A stretch of DNA of 64,000 nucleotides. Origin: Streptomyces sp. Ag109_O5-1. GTDB taxonomy: Bacteria > Actinomycetota > Actinomycetes > Streptomycetales > Streptomycetaceae. Below the pieces are notes generated by a model, which ran no database searches, was not told where the DNA came from, and saw only the letters and a program-made list of their open reading frames with translations. The stretch lies in NCBI RefSeq assembly GCF_003814875.1, contig NZ_RKQF01000001.1:3038001-3102000 (forward strand), read 5' to 3'. Made by a program: the position numbers and the translations under genes. This document shows, in pieces, positions 8,494 to 16,476 of the stretch. Numbering within the stretch: the stretch's first letter is position 1; the number at the start of each line of letters is the position of its first letter.

Positions 8494-8971
8494 GGGCCGC
8501 TCCCGTGCGGTCTGCGGGAAGGGTGTCGACAAGGTAGGCGCGGGCGCCGGCCACCCAGCCCTGCCACTCCACGAAGCCGATGGCCACGTTGCATCCCTGG
8601 CACAGGAGACCGCGCACCTTGCCGGTGGCGTGGTCGTGGTCGATGCACGCGGCCTCGCGTCGGCAGTTCTCTATGGCGCACTTGCCGTCCTGGTCAAAGT
8701 ACATGGCTTCGAACATCTGCTTGTCGACGCCGTATCTGCGCACGAAACCCCGGAACCTCTCGTCCGGGGCGCAGGTGCTACAGATGGCCTTACGGGGGTT
8801 CCCCCGAGGGACCCGAGGTATCGGACCCCAACACTGGATGCACGGCCAGGACTGCGGCTTCTCAGCGTTCTTCTTGGCCTGGTACCGCTCGTACCGAGCG
8901 CGGGCACAGGGGATGCAACTCCCCTTCTCATCCCACTCGTTATGGACCTGGCATCGTCTACCGCGCGGCAC
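8486..8971 (-). CDS. Endonuclease VII-like recombination nuclease, copy B
   Basis: Paralogue of the preceding gene in the same operon (161 aa). CIQC and CSTC zinc pairs flank a basic region, and ACIDHDHATGKVRGLLCQGCN carries the His-Me finger active site. GTG at 8971 is preferred: GAGGAGGGG precedes it and the N-terminus then aligns with copy A; a TTG at 9010 lacks a good ribosome site. The two copies are clearly related along their whole length but diverged, so this is an old tandem duplication or two acquisitions. Confidence 0.85.
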   Translation of the reverse strand: MPRGRRCQVHNEWDEKGSCIPCARARYERYQAKKNAEKPQSWPCIQCWGPIPRVPRGNPRKAICSTCAPDERFRGFVRRYGVDKQMFEAMYFDQDGKCAIENCRREAACIDHDHATGKVRGLLCQGCNVAIGFVEWQGWVAGARAYLVDTLPADRTGAAHA

Positions 8972-9037
8972 TGCCCCCTCCTCGTCTTCAGCAACGACCG
9001 TGATGGTCAACCACCTGGGAGGACGTTGTAAAGCGCG

Positions 9038-9550
9038 TTAGGCGGCTTCGTCCGCGAGCAGGTCGTACAGCGCCATCGGCGTGACGTACCCCGGCCAACG
9101 CCCGTCCTCGAAGAGGTGAATCCCCGCGTCTAGGTAGGCTCTGTCGACTAGCTGGCTGCAGATTTGATGCCTGCTCGACTCGATAAACGACCGCAGGCCG
9201 GGCACCGGTACGTGGAAGCGGTGCGCGGCGAGGGCCGCGTAGTCCGCGAAGGAGTACGGCACGTCGCGGTACTTGAGGGCGCAGTCGCAGATGGCCTTGC
9301 GCTGTGCTGGCGTGAGGCCGGCCGGGGATACGTACAGCACGGGCCGGTCGTCGTACTCGGACAGCTGGTTGACCTCGGCGCCGCCCGGCATGGCCTCGAT
9401 GAGCTGGTTGCCGGGCAGCACCAGGAACGCGTGCTCCCAGGGGGCGAAGCCGTCCCCGTTGAGCCACTGCCCGATCTCGATGCCCTTGCCGACCGGGCCG
9501 GGGATGCTGGTCAGCCCGATGTCGCCGGGCTGCGGGGTCGTGCGGATCAC
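9038..9550 (-). CDS. Permuted NlpC/P60 (YiiX-like) papain-fold hydrolase
   Basis: A 170-residue protein of the circularly permuted NlpC/P60 type. The order of motifs is diagnostic: GDIGLTS at 9-15, then His40 in WEHAFLV, and much later Cys131 in ICSQLVDRAY. Such proteins cleave peptide or lipid amide/ester bonds; no signal peptide is visible, so a cytosolic target or release at lysis is possible. GTG start at 9550 with AGGAGAG upstream. It sits among DNA-metabolism genes, so the substrate is open. Confidence 0.72.
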   Translation of the reverse strand: MIRTTPQPGDIGLTSIPGPVGKGIEIGQWLNGDGFAPWEHAFLVLPGNQLIEAMPGGAEVNQLSEYDDRPVLYVSPAGLTPAQRKAICDCALKYRDVPYSFADYAALAAHRFHVPVPGLRSFIESSRHQICSQLVDRAYLDAGIHLFEDGRWPGYVTPMALYDLLADEAA

Positions 9551-9566
9551 GGTGGTGGTCTCTCCT

Positions 9567-10298
9567 TCATGCGGCGGGCAGGGTGAACGGCAAGGTGATG
9601 AGGCCGGCCGCGGCGCCCAGCTGGTCCCACTCGGTGGGCCCGTAGGCGCGGTGGCAGGTGTCGCAGCGGATGACCGTCTTGCGCGGGTCGTACGACAGGC
9701 CGCCGCCGCACTTCGGTGCCTCGGAGCCGTCGGTGTGGCCGCGCGCCGGCATCGGACAGCCGGGCTCCAACTCCTCGCGCCGGCGCTGGTCCCCGGAGAC
9801 GAGGCCGCGCATCTCGCCGAGCAGCCGGCGCAGGGAGCGGTCGAGGTCGTCGACGTCGGGGTAGGCGTGGCAGGCCCAGTGCAGGTTGACCCGCAGCCAG
9901 CCGAGAACGCCCTTCAGCGTGGCGTCCTGGCCGCCGCGGCGGGGGGTAAGCGGGCAGTGCCGGGTCTTGCGCAACTCGCGGCGCCAGGCGTCCTCCTCGG
10001 CCAGCAGGGGGTCGGTGGCGCCGCCGCCGAGGAGGGAGAGGACGGCGAGGTTGCAGGGGGCGGCCGAGCCGGTCGGGCCGGGCACGCGGGGGGCGTCGGC
10101 GTTGTCCTTGCCGGGCGTGCCTGGCTTCAGCAAGGCGGGCAGTCGCTGCCACAGCTCGGCGACCTCGTCGAGTTCGCTTTCCAGGCGTGCCTCGCACGGG
10201 CGGCACACCAGGCGGCCGTGCTTGACCTCCAGGGGGAGCAGCCGGCGCGGACAGCACTGGCACACGGGGAAGTCCGCGACGGTGTCGGGGGTGTTCAC
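9567..10298 (-). CDS. Phage zinc-ribbon protein, unknown function
   Basis: A 243-residue protein with an N-terminal CQCC...CRPC zinc ribbon (about 13-35) and a C-terminal second zinc site (CGGGL...CDTCHRAYGPTEW, about 198-222), joined by a helical middle. The arrangement suggests nucleic-acid binding. GTG at 10298 overlaps the upstream stop as GTGA; a longer open frame through the neighbour is rejected. Function not recognised. Confidence 0.72.
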   Translation of the reverse strand: MNTPDTVADFPVCQCCPRRLLPLEVKHGRLVCRPCEARLESELDEVAELWQRLPALLKPGTPGKDNADAPRVPGPTGSAAPCNLAVLSLLGGGATDPLLAEEDAWRRELRKTRHCPLTPRRGGQDATLKGVLGWLRVNLHWACHAYPDVDDLDRSLRRLLGEMRGLVSGDQRRREELEPGCPMPARGHTDGSEAPKCGGGLSYDPRKTVIRCDTCHRAYGPTEWDQLGAAAGLITLPFTLPAA

Positions 10299-10636
10299 GC
10301 GAGCCGCCTCCCGGCCGGCGCGGCGGAGGCGTAGCGCGCCCGCCAGTTGTTGAGGGACATGACCATCGGGGCGCGCTCCCCGGTCGGCCAGACGATCCAC
10401 TGGCCGGCCTGCAACACCAGGGCTCTGATGAGGGTCAAGGCCGGGGCGACGTCGGCATGGTCGGCGCGGACGCGGCCCCATCGGACGCGGGGCACGCTCA
10501 GCAGCGTCCACACCCCGTACTCGGTGCCCGGCGCCCAGCGGACGCCGTAGGCGGCCTCGGAGATGCCCGACATGGCCTCGAACAAGACGACGGCCGCCCC
10601 ATCGCACTGGGGCGGCCGGTGGGCTGACTTCACCAC
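10295..10636 (-). CDS. Hypothetical early phage protein
   Basis: A 113-residue protein of unknown function in the leftward early operon. Start GTG at 10636 has GGAGAG 8 nt upstream. The central part (YGVWTLLSVPRVRWGRV, then LIRALVLQAGQWIVWPTGE) looks like a compact beta/alpha domain; no catalytic motif or membrane segment is visible. Translationally coupled to the zinc-ribbon gene downstream. Confidence 0.65.
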   Translation of the reverse strand: MVKSAHRPPQCDGAAVVLFEAMSGISEAAYGVRWAPGTEYGVWTLLSVPRVRWGRVRADHADVAPALTLIRALVLQAGQWIVWPTGERAPMVMSLNNWRARYASAAPAGRRLA

Positions 10637-10649
10637 GGGGTCTCTCCGT

Positions 10650-11051
10650 TCAGGCGCTGTCGGCCAGTGGTGGGGTGTCGTCCGCGAGCAGGGCGTAGAC
10701 GTTCGTACGGGCCAGGGCGGGAGGCGCCTCTACCGGCTGAAGGCGGGCGCGTCGGCGTGCCCTGGCCTCCGTCGCCGCGGTGGTGCACTCGGGGGCGCGA
10801 CAGCGGTTGTTGACGTAGCAGGACTCGGAGGGCTCGTGTCTGGCCTGCTTGTCTCGGTGGGCCTGTGCGCGGGCGCGCTGCATGGCATCGCCGATCTCCT
10901 GGTCGCGTTCGGCGAGGTTGTAGAGGGTGGCCCGGGCGACGCCGAGGTGGGCGGCGGTGGCGGGCATGGACAGCCCGGACCGCAGCAGGGTCAGGAGTTC
11001 GGGGTAACGATTCTGCTCGATCTTCGGGCGTCGGCCTCTGCCCTGACTCAC
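10650..11051 (-). CDS. HTH protein with C-terminal cysteine motif
   Basis: A 133-residue DNA-binding protein. Residues about 14-60 form a resolvase-like HTH (YPELLTLLRSGLSMPATAAH, then LGVARATLYNLAERD). The C-terminal half has CYVNNRCRAPEC followed by a basic stretch, a Cys cluster seen in short actinophage proteins. It could be the early regulator, because no classical repressor is visible elsewhere. GTG start at 11051. Confidence 0.7.
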   Translation of the reverse strand: MSQGRGRRPKIEQNRYPELLTLLRSGLSMPATAAHLGVARATLYNLAERDQEIGDAMQRARAQAHRDKQARHEPSESCYVNNRCRAPECTTAATEARARRRARLQPVEAPPALARTNVYALLADDTPPLADSA

Positions 11052-11069
11052 TGTTCGGGCTCCTTCGGT

Positions 11070-11273
11070 TCAGGGACTCTTCTGCCAGGCGGCGTAGACG
11101 ATCTGTTCGGCGATCTGGACCGCGTGCTCGTCGCCGAGGTGGTCGGCCGGCATGGCGCGGGCGCGGGCCATCCGGGTTCGCTGCTCGTCACGGCGGTCCT
11201 GGCGGCCGGCCAGGACCAGGCCCACGGCGGTGCACCAGGCGAGGGTGAGCACCGCGGCGATGGTGGCGGTCAT
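11070..11273 (-). CDS. Small single-pass membrane protein (67 aa)
   Basis: One N-terminal membrane segment (about 3-24, TIAAVLTLAWCTAVGLVLAG) followed by a charged cytosolic tail with RQDRRDEQRTRMARARAMP. The ATG at 11273 overlaps the preceding stop by ATGA. Role unknown. Confidence 0.65.
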   Translation of the reverse strand: MTATIAAVLTLAWCTAVGLVLAGRQDRRDEQRTRMARARAMPADHLGDEHAVQIAEQIVYAAWQKSP

Positions 11274-11605
11274 GCCGCTTCGTCGGTGGACGCCGCCCAC
11301 CTGTACACCGAGACGCCGTGGCCCTTGGTGGCGGCACTGGTGGAGGGCACGCGCCGGCCGGTGTTGGCCAGGAGGCCGCGTTGGTGGGTGAGGCTGTTGA
11401 AGGCGGGGCCGATCAGCCAGTGGAGGCGGTCCTCCAGGAGGAGCCGGATGTCGTTGGCGGATACCTCGCCCTGCTCGCGGGCGACGGCGCAGATGACGTC
11501 CTTGACCCGGTCGACGTTCCACGGCCACGTCGAGGCGAGCAGGCTTTCCAGGGTGGTGTCGCGGACGGCGGCCGCCTCCTGCTCCGGTTCGGTCAGTCGC
11601 CTCAC
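11270..11605 (-). CDS. Winged-helix-like hypothetical protein
   Basis: A 111-residue protein of unknown function. VKDVICAVAREQGEVSANDI and LHWLIGPAFNSLTHQRGLL look like a winged helix, a plausible DNA-binding role. GTG at 11605 overlaps the WhiB stop as GTGA and is preceded by AAGGGGA. A longer open frame upstream runs through whiB and is rejected. Confidence 0.65.
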   Translation of the reverse strand: MRRLTEPEQEAAAVRDTTLESLLASTWPWNVDRVKDVICAVAREQGEVSANDIRLLLEDRLHWLIGPAFNSLTHQRGLLANTGRRVPSTSAATKGHGVSVYRWAASTDEAA

Positions 11606-11952
11606 GTCATCCCCTTGAGCTTGTTGGACCGGCGCTTCATCGCGCGGCGCTCGTCCTCGGACAGGCCGCCCCACACCCCGTACCTCTGGTCGGTGTCGAG
11701 GGCGAAGGCCAGGCAGGCAAGGCGCTCCGAGCAGCCGGCACAGACGGCCTTGGCCTGCCGGGTCTGCACGAGGGCATCCACACTGGTGCCGACCGGGAAG
11801 AACAGCTCCGGGTCCTCCTGCCGGCACGCGGCCTCGTGCCGCCACTCTTCTTCTTCAGGTAGGGCCGTCACAGAAAGCGAAGGGAGCCGAACAGGTTCCT
11901 GTTCGGCTCCCCACATCGACGGCCAGCGGGATTCATCCCCTGGCGCAGTCAC
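11602..11952 (-). CDS. WhiB-family iron-sulfur transcription factor
   Basis: A 116-residue WhiB-like protein that should bind a [4Fe-4S] cluster through C43, C71, C74 and C80 (ACRQEDPELFFP, CAGCSERLAC). It carries the GVWGG turn at 92-96 and a basic C-terminal helix (RRAMKRRSNKLKG). Phage-borne WhiB proteins can interfere with host sigma-factor transcription and development; that role is inferred. GTG at 11952 directly abuts the TAA of the upstream ATPase gene. Confidence 0.92.
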   Translation of the reverse strand: MTAPGDESRWPSMWGAEQEPVRLPSLSVTALPEEEEWRHEAACRQEDPELFFPVGTSVDALVQTRQAKAVCAGCSERLACLAFALDTDQRYGVWGGLSEDERRAMKRRSNKLKGMT

Positions 11953-12969
11953 TTACCCTGCCTTTCTCATCTCCGTCTGGTCGGCCGCCGCCGCGGCCCT
12001 GGTCGTCGCCGCACCCTCGGGCGCCGGGTTCCGGGCCACACCCAGGCGGATGACCAAGTTGCCGAGGGTGGTCTGTTCGTTGGTCTCCGGGTCGAACATG
12101 GCGGCCCCGAGGAGACCGCGCTGGGACAGCTCGCCCTGGTAGAGATTGCGCAGCTGCTGGTACGTGAAGGCCGGGTCCATGACCCGGTCGACGTACTCGC
12201 GGATGGTGGTCAGGCGCGTGCCCTCGCTCAGCCACTTCACGATGTCGGCGCCGTGCTGGGTGTTGGGCAGTTCGATGCGCTGCCCGGGCTCCCACAGACC
12301 GGGGAAGCTGCACTTGGACACGGTCATGGAGTGGCCCATGTCCATGTCGCCGACGATGTCGAACTCGTACTCCACGTCGCCGCGCTGGTCGGGCTTCAGG
12401 CCGATCTTTGTCGGCTCCTTCTTGCCGTTGTTGTCCACCAGCTCGTACGCGGTCTTCACCCGCAGGGTCATGATGACGTGGCCCGGGTAGGCCATGATCG
12501 CTTCCCACATGTCGTGTTCTACGGGCTTGATGCTCTTCCAGCCGGACGTGAACGCGTTCTTCGAGCGGGACGCCTCGGTCTTGTTGTCGACCTGGTCGAG
12601 GACGCCGGCCTTCCCGGACCAGTAGGGCGAGCCCGAGTCGATGACCATCACGTCGATACCCTGCGCGGCACCCTGCGCCAGGGCCTTGATGAGGGTCTGC
12701 GGGGCGTAGTCGGGCATCCGCAGGTGCTTGAAGGGGAAGAGCCGGGCGTAGTGGGACGCGCGGCCGCGCTCGGTGTCGCAGACGCCGATCTTGGTACCCA
12801 TGCCGGTGGCCATGGCGAGGGCGGACTGGGTCTTGCCGGAGCTGGCCGGCCCGGTCAGGGCGATGAGGGCGTTGGTCGCGGGGCGGTCCGCGTCCTCGAA
12901 GAAGAGGTCGGGCTTCGGGGTGTGCTGAGGGGAGCCACCGGCGTTGCCGGCGGCCTGCTGGCCTGCCAT
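11953..12969 (-). CDS. Sak4-like RecA-fold ATPase (AAA_24-type)
   Basis: A 338-residue phage P-loop ATPase resembling the Sak4 single-strand-annealing/recombinase group. Walker A is GPASSGKT at 40-47, Walker B DVMVIDSGS near 108, and HVIMTLRVKTAY follows as the sensor strand. An N-terminal disordered segment (1-30) precedes the core; the C-terminal region lacks similarity I recognise. ATG at 12969. It heads the block with WhiB and the small early proteins. Confidence 0.78.
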   Translation of the reverse strand: MAGQQAAGNAGGSPQHTPKPDLFFEDADRPATNALIALTGPASSGKTQSALAMATGMGTKIGVCDTERGRASHYARLFPFKHLRMPDYAPQTLIKALAQGAAQGIDVMVIDSGSPYWSGKAGVLDQVDNKTEASRSKNAFTSGWKSIKPVEHDMWEAIMAYPGHVIMTLRVKTAYELVDNNGKKEPTKIGLKPDQRGDVEYEFDIVGDMDMGHSMTVSKCSFPGLWEPGQRIELPNTQHGADIVKWLSEGTRLTTIREYVDRVMDPAFTYQQLRNLYQGELSQRGLLGAAMFDPETNEQTTLGNLVIRLGVARNPAPEGAATTRAAAAADQTEMRKAG

Positions 12970-13048
12970 CTGGGGTTGTTCTCCTTGGGACCGTGGTGTG
13001 CGGGGGCGTGGTCGGTGTCGGCTCCGGCCGGCGCCCTCGGCTGACGCT

Positions 13049-13471
13049 CTACTCGGTCGCGGGCGGGGCCGCCTCGAACGCTGCGACGAAGACGTTCACG
13101 GGCCGGACCTTCCAGCCCAGCCGTTCGGAGAGTTCGTCGCAGCGGGCGGTCACCCGCGCGAGTAGGTCGTTGTCTACGCGTACGGAGGTGGGCCGCTTCG
13201 CGCCGGCCGCGCCGCGCACGGTGCGTACCGGCTCCAGCTCACCGACGAGGAACCGGGCACAGCCGTCGGCGACGACCTTCTCCAACCGGCCCTCGCCGAC
13301 GCGGGCAAGCAGGTCGATGTCCGCCTTGAAGGGGACGGTCGTGCCGGTGCCGCTCCACTCCTTGTACCGCTGGTCGGCGAGTTCCTGGACGGCGTCGGCG
13401 AGGTCGGGCCGGGGGCCGGTGCCATCGCGCAGGGCGCCGATGGCGTCCTCGATCGTCTTCTTGGAAGGCAC
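13049..13471 (-). CDS. First gene of the leftward early operon, RHH-like protein
   Basis: A 140-residue protein of unknown function. The C-terminal part (RPTSVRVDNDLLARVTARCD, then ELSERLGWKVRPVNVFVAAF) has the strand-helix-helix spacing of a ribbon-helix-helix DNA-binding domain. GTG at 13471 is chosen because GAGAGGACC lies about 8 nt upstream; longer frames run into the operator region. As the first gene after the inverted-repeat region it may be an autoregulator. Confidence 0.62.
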   Translation of the reverse strand: MPSKKTIEDAIGALRDGTGPRPDLADAVQELADQRYKEWSGTGTTVPFKADIDLLARVGEGRLEKVVADGCARFLVGELEPVRTVRGAAGAKRPTSVRVDNDLLARVTARCDELSERLGWKVRPVNVFVAAFEAAPPATE

Positions 13472-13551
13472 GCGCGGTCCTCTCGGTGGGCGCGCCACCC
13501 CCTTACGACTGGGCGGGCGCGTCGAGTGTCTGGGCACGCCAGTCTTCCTTC

Positions 13552-13566
13552 CGAGTAGTGCACGCG
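13552..13566 (-). promoter_or_regulatory. Operator-like site OL (inverted copy)
   Basis: CGAGTAGTGCACGCG is the exact reverse complement of 13632-13646. Read leftward it continues the pattern ACGTATTTGC-GCGTGCACTACTCG. It lies 80 bp upstream of the first early gene. Confidence 0.6.
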
Positions 13567-13631
13567 CAAATACGTACGCGTGGCGCCGGGGCCGTCCCGG
13601 GCAGGACCACACCGTACCACTAGGTATTGCC

Positions 13632-13646
13632 CGCGTGCACTACTCG
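13632..13646 (+). promoter_or_regulatory. Operator-like site OR
   Basis: CGCGTGCACTACTCG, a perfect 15-bp inverted copy of 13552-13566. The preceding bases (AGGTATTGCC) also match the other copy with a one-base gap, so the related element is about 24 bp long and the two copies point outward. Confidence 0.6.
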
Positions 13647-13675
13647 CACTCTAGCTTCACCGGTACAGCCACCCC

Positions 13676-13717
13676 TGGCGTCATGGGTGAAGCCAGGGTG
13701 GCGTCATGGGTGAAGCC
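13676..13717 (+). repeat. Two tandem 19-bp direct repeats
   Basis: TGGCGTCATGGGTGAAGCC occurs at 13676-13694 and again at 13699-13717, exactly 23 bp apart. This is a little more than two helical turns, so a protein could bind both on roughly one DNA face. Candidate iterons or regulator sites. Confidence 0.7.
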
Positions 13718-13844
13718 CAATGTCTATAACCCGGTCCACAACCCAGGTCGATAGGTGGTGGACGTCCGTAGGACCAGTGCAGGTAGTGGCCGGCCGACGC
13801 GCGTGGCGGCTGCGCCGCGTCCAGGGCAACGGCAACCGGGCATG

Positions 13845-13880
13845 AAAAAAGGGCCCCACCTCGAAGTGAGGTGATGACCC
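13845..13880 (-). terminator. Intrinsic terminator, leftward
   Basis: On the minus strand GAGG-type arms (CACCTC / GAGGTG, extended by GGG/CCC) form a hairpin followed by six T. It would end transcripts of the graspetide operon before the early-gene operators. Confidence 0.7.
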
Positions 13881-14042
13881 GCGCGGAGTGAGTATAGGAA
13901 AATCTCGCGGCAAACGGAACCCCCGGTTTCGCGGGAGGGGGCCGGAGGCCCCGCCCACGCGCCTCGGGGGGGTAGCGCGCGGGCGGGGCCGCATATGGTC
14001 CCGGCCCGGCGGTGGCGCCGGACGGGCCCTGGTGGAACTGGG

Positions 14043-14360
14043 TCAGGGCTTGCGGTGCCGTCCCCGCCCCGGTCCCAGACCAGGCCAGGATGGCGGGGCG
14101 TCGTGGCCGGCCTCGGGCTCGGGGACGTGACCGAGGAATTCCCGTGCGGCGTCGGCGTTCGCTGCGACGCCGCAGGTCGTCCACCCTGTGCCGTTCCACT
14201 CCAGGAGCAGGCGGGGAGCGTCCGGCGCGATGTGGGAGGCGCGGGCGCCTTCGGAGAGCGGGACGACCCGGCGCTTGCCGAGCTTCTGGCGCTGTTCGGC
14301 TCGGTCCCGCTCGCGACGGGCCGCCCAGTCGGCCAGCGGCTCGTCCTCCGGGTCCGTCAT
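14043..14360 (-). CDS. DUF6087-like small protein at the end of the graspetide operon
   Basis: A 105-residue protein of unknown function, with EPLADWAARRERDRAE near the start, then a beta-rich part (PRLLLEWNGTGWTTCGVAANA) and a basic tail. I associate this layout with the Streptomyces family DUF6087, often found beside regulatory or RiPP loci, from memory only. ATG at 14360, 26 nt after the methyltransferase stop, so co-transcription is likely. Confidence 0.55.
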   Translation of the reverse strand: MTDPEDEPLADWAARRERDRAEQRQKLGKRRVVPLSEGARASHIAPDAPRLLLEWNGTGWTTCGVAANADAAREFLGHVPEPEAGHDAPPSWPGLGPGRGRHRKP

Positions 14361-14386
14361 CGTCTCGCCTTCCTGCCTGCTTCAGA

Positions 14387-15511
14387 TCACACTGGCAGGT
14401 TCCAGGCGGGTCCGTCGAGTGCCCCGAGCCAGACACGCTGGGTCCCGTCGGCGTCCACGGTCATGCCGAAGTCGGACTGCGGGGGTGCCCCAGCATCCTG
14501 CCAGGTGGTGAGGGCGTCCTCCACGGCGTCCCACAGGTGCAGGGGGCCGTGCTGGTGGACCTGCCATCCGTCTCCAGCAGGCTCAGTCCAGGCCTGTGAA
14601 CCGGTGGCGACGTCGACGAGGATCACACCGTCACTGGTGGTCATCAGCTCGGCCGACGGTGCCGCGAGCTGGGCGACGAACTGGCCGGTCCAGTCTTCCA
14701 GGAGGCCAGGGTCCACGCGGGTGGGACGAGTCTGGCCCGGGTGCGGGTAGAAGGTAGGCCGAGGCGGACGCTCGTGGGGACGCGCGAGCATGTAGCCGAT
14801 GCGGTCCCCGGCGAACCAGCCGGTGGCCGAGCCGTCGGCCTGCACCGTGAGGCGGATGAGGCCCGAGGCAAGCATCCATCCACTGATGGTGGTGGTGATG
14901 GTTCCGCCGTCGCGTACCTGGTAGAGCCAGGCCGGCGGAACGTGGCGGACGGCGCAGGTGGCAACGATCGCGTCGTACTCGGCGGCGTCCTTGTACCCGG
15001 CGAGGCCGTCCCCGGTGATCAGGGTGGGGTGGTAGCCGGCGGCGTGGATGTGTTCGGCCGCCGCGGCGGCAAGCTCCGGGTCGTACTCGACCGACACCAC
15101 CTGCTCATCGCCGAGGCGATGACACAGGATGGCGGTGGAGTAGCCGGTGCCGGTGCCGATCTCCAGCACCTTGTCCCCGTCGCGGATGCCCGCGAGATCG
15201 AGCATGCGCACGATGAGGGAGGGCAGGGTGCTGGACGAGGTGGGGCGGCCGGCCATCGGCCCGGGTGCCTCCGCGGCGGCCAGGCCGTCGAGCTGCGTGA
15301 CCCACGTCTGATCCTGGTAGACCATGTGCAACCACTCATCGGCGCCAGCCTGGTCGCGGTGGACGGGTTCCCACTGCGTACCGGCGGGGCGGAACAGAGC
15401 GTCGCCGAGGAAGAGTTCGCGGGGGACGGTTTCCAGTGCTCGGCGCCATGCAGGGTCGTCGGTGTGGATGGCGTCGGCGAGCGCGCGGCGCAGTTCCGGG
15501 GCGGCGGTCAT
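14387..15511 (-). CDS. tgmC: PIMT-like methyltransferase of ATP-grasp peptide system
   Basis: A 374-residue SAM methyltransferase related to protein-L-isoaspartate O-methyltransferase. SAM motif I is VLEIGTGTGYSTAIL at 115-129 and the PIMT-type Ser/Thr loop is TSSSTLPSLIVRML at 91-104. Its C-terminal extension (about 230-374) is typical of the graspetide-associated type. In fuscimiditide-like pathways this enzyme methylates an Asp side chain of the cross-linked peptide, which then collapses to an aspartimide. The start ATG at 15511 overlaps the ATP-grasp gene stop by ATGA. A longer open frame upstream is an artefact. Confidence 0.85.
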   Translation of the reverse strand: MTAAPELRRALADAIHTDDPAWRRALETVPRELFLGDALFRPAGTQWEPVHRDQAGADEWLHMVYQDQTWVTQLDGLAAAEAPGPMAGRPTSSSTLPSLIVRMLDLAGIRDGDKVLEIGTGTGYSTAILCHRLGDEQVVSVEYDPELAAAAAEHIHAAGYHPTLITGDGLAGYKDAAEYDAIVATCAVRHVPPAWLYQVRDGGTITTTISGWMLASGLIRLTVQADGSATGWFAGDRIGYMLARPHERPPRPTFYPHPGQTRPTRVDPGLLEDWTGQFVAQLAAPSAELMTTSDGVILVDVATGSQAWTEPAGDGWQVHQHGPLHLWDAVEDALTTWQDAGAPPQSDFGMTVDADGTQRVWLGALDGPAWNLPV

Positions 15512-16476
15512 GAGGTCCCTTCGGGGTGCTGGAGGTGGTCGGCGAGCGCGGCGGCGATCGGGACGGTGATGTGGTCGGGGAACCACGCCCATTGGCCGTT
15601 CGGGTTGCACTCATACCAGTGCCACCGGCCGTGATGGTCGAGGCCGAAGTCGAACGCGCCGAAGACCAGGCCGAAGGAATCGAGGTAGGCGCGTACACCC
15701 TTGGCGACCTCGTCCGGTACGACGACGGGAGTGTAGGTGAGGGAGTCGTAGTGCCGGCGCCAGTCGATCCCGGGTGAGCCGTCGATGCGCACGGCGGTCA
15801 GGTGGTCGCCGACCGCGGTGAGGCGGATGTCGGCGACCTTGCTGACGCGCTGCTGGAAGAGGTGCGCCGTGCAGCGGAGGCGGTCGTCGATCTGGTCGGG
15901 GGCGACGTCGTCGATCCACACGGTCAGGGCGCGGCCGGCGTCGTCGGCGTAGTCGGTCTCTCGGAGCGGCTTGTAAATCACCGGCCCGTTCTCGGCGATG
16001 AACTCCCGGGCACGGTCGGGGTCGTTGGTGATCAGGGTCGGGGGGACGGTGAAGCCGAATCGGGCTGCTGCGGCGAGCTGGGCCGGCTTGTACTCGGCAT
16101 CCCGGTTGCGCCATGGGTGGTTGATGTAGTGGGCGCCGGGCAGGGCGGCGAGGACGCCGCCGAGCCCGTAGCGGGCCTCTTCAACCGTCCAGCGGGCGGT
16201 CTGTTCGTCCATGGCCAGGTCGGCACTGTAGGGGGTGGGCCGCCGCCAGTACACCGAGCGGATGTTCCCCAGGTCGAGGGTTCGGGTCGCGGTGGCCAGG
16301 GTGCCGCCGGGCCCGATGCTGTCGAAGGTGCCGGACAGGGTCACCTCGGAGGGGAAGTCGCCGGGGTCCAGTCGGACCACTGGCACGCGGCGCCGGTTCA
16401 GTTCTGTGATCACTTCGTCGGCCGTCGCGTCGTCCAGGCGTGTGACGACGAGGACAGGCGGCCCACCCGCGGCCAT
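15508..16476 (-). CDS. tgmB: ATP-grasp ribosomal peptide maturase (graspetide ligase)
   Basis: A 322-residue ATP-grasp ligase that would activate Asp/Glu side chains of the precursor and join them to Ser/Thr or Lys as macrolactones or macrolactams. Family marks are SVYWRRPTPY near 75-85, NHPWRNRDAEYKPAQL near 118-133, VPPTLITND, GPVIYKPL, and the C-terminal ECNPNGQWAWFPD metal/ATP motif. ATG at 16476 overlaps the precursor stop by one base (TGATG). It sits in the order precursor, ligase, methyltransferase. Confidence 0.93.
   Translation of the reverse strand: MAAGGPPVLVVTRLDDATADEVITELNRRRVPVVRLDPGDFPSEVTLSGTFDSIGPGGTLATATRTLDLGNIRSVYWRRPTPYSADLAMDEQTARWTVEEARYGLGGVLAALPGAHYINHPWRNRDAEYKPAQLAAAARFGFTVPPTLITNDPDRAREFIAENGPVIYKPLRETDYADDAGRALTVWIDDVAPDQIDDRLRCTAHLFQQRVSKVADIRLTAVGDHLTAVRIDGSPGIDWRRHYDSLTYTPVVVPDEVAKGVRAYLDSFGLVFGAFDFGLDHHGRWHWYECNPNGQWAWFPDHITVPIAAALADHLQHPEGTS

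Larger units (their letters stand above)
13472..14042. promoter_or_regulatory. Operator/promoter region of the early operon
   Basis: No gene is visible in these 571 bases. From left to right they hold two divergent copies of an about 24-bp element (13552-13566 and 13632-13646 are its perfect 15-bp core), a tandem 19-bp direct repeat (13676-13717) and a leftward terminator (13845-13880). The layout fits a phage regulatory switch driving the leftward early genes. Both copies contain TTGC next to GTGCAC, so the elements may overlap -35 boxes, but no convincing -10 is paired with them. Confidence 0.55.

Noticed and set aside
13552..13717. CRISPR-like array
   Set aside because: Only two direct copies and one inverted pair, no regular spacers and no cas genes; better explained as operators.
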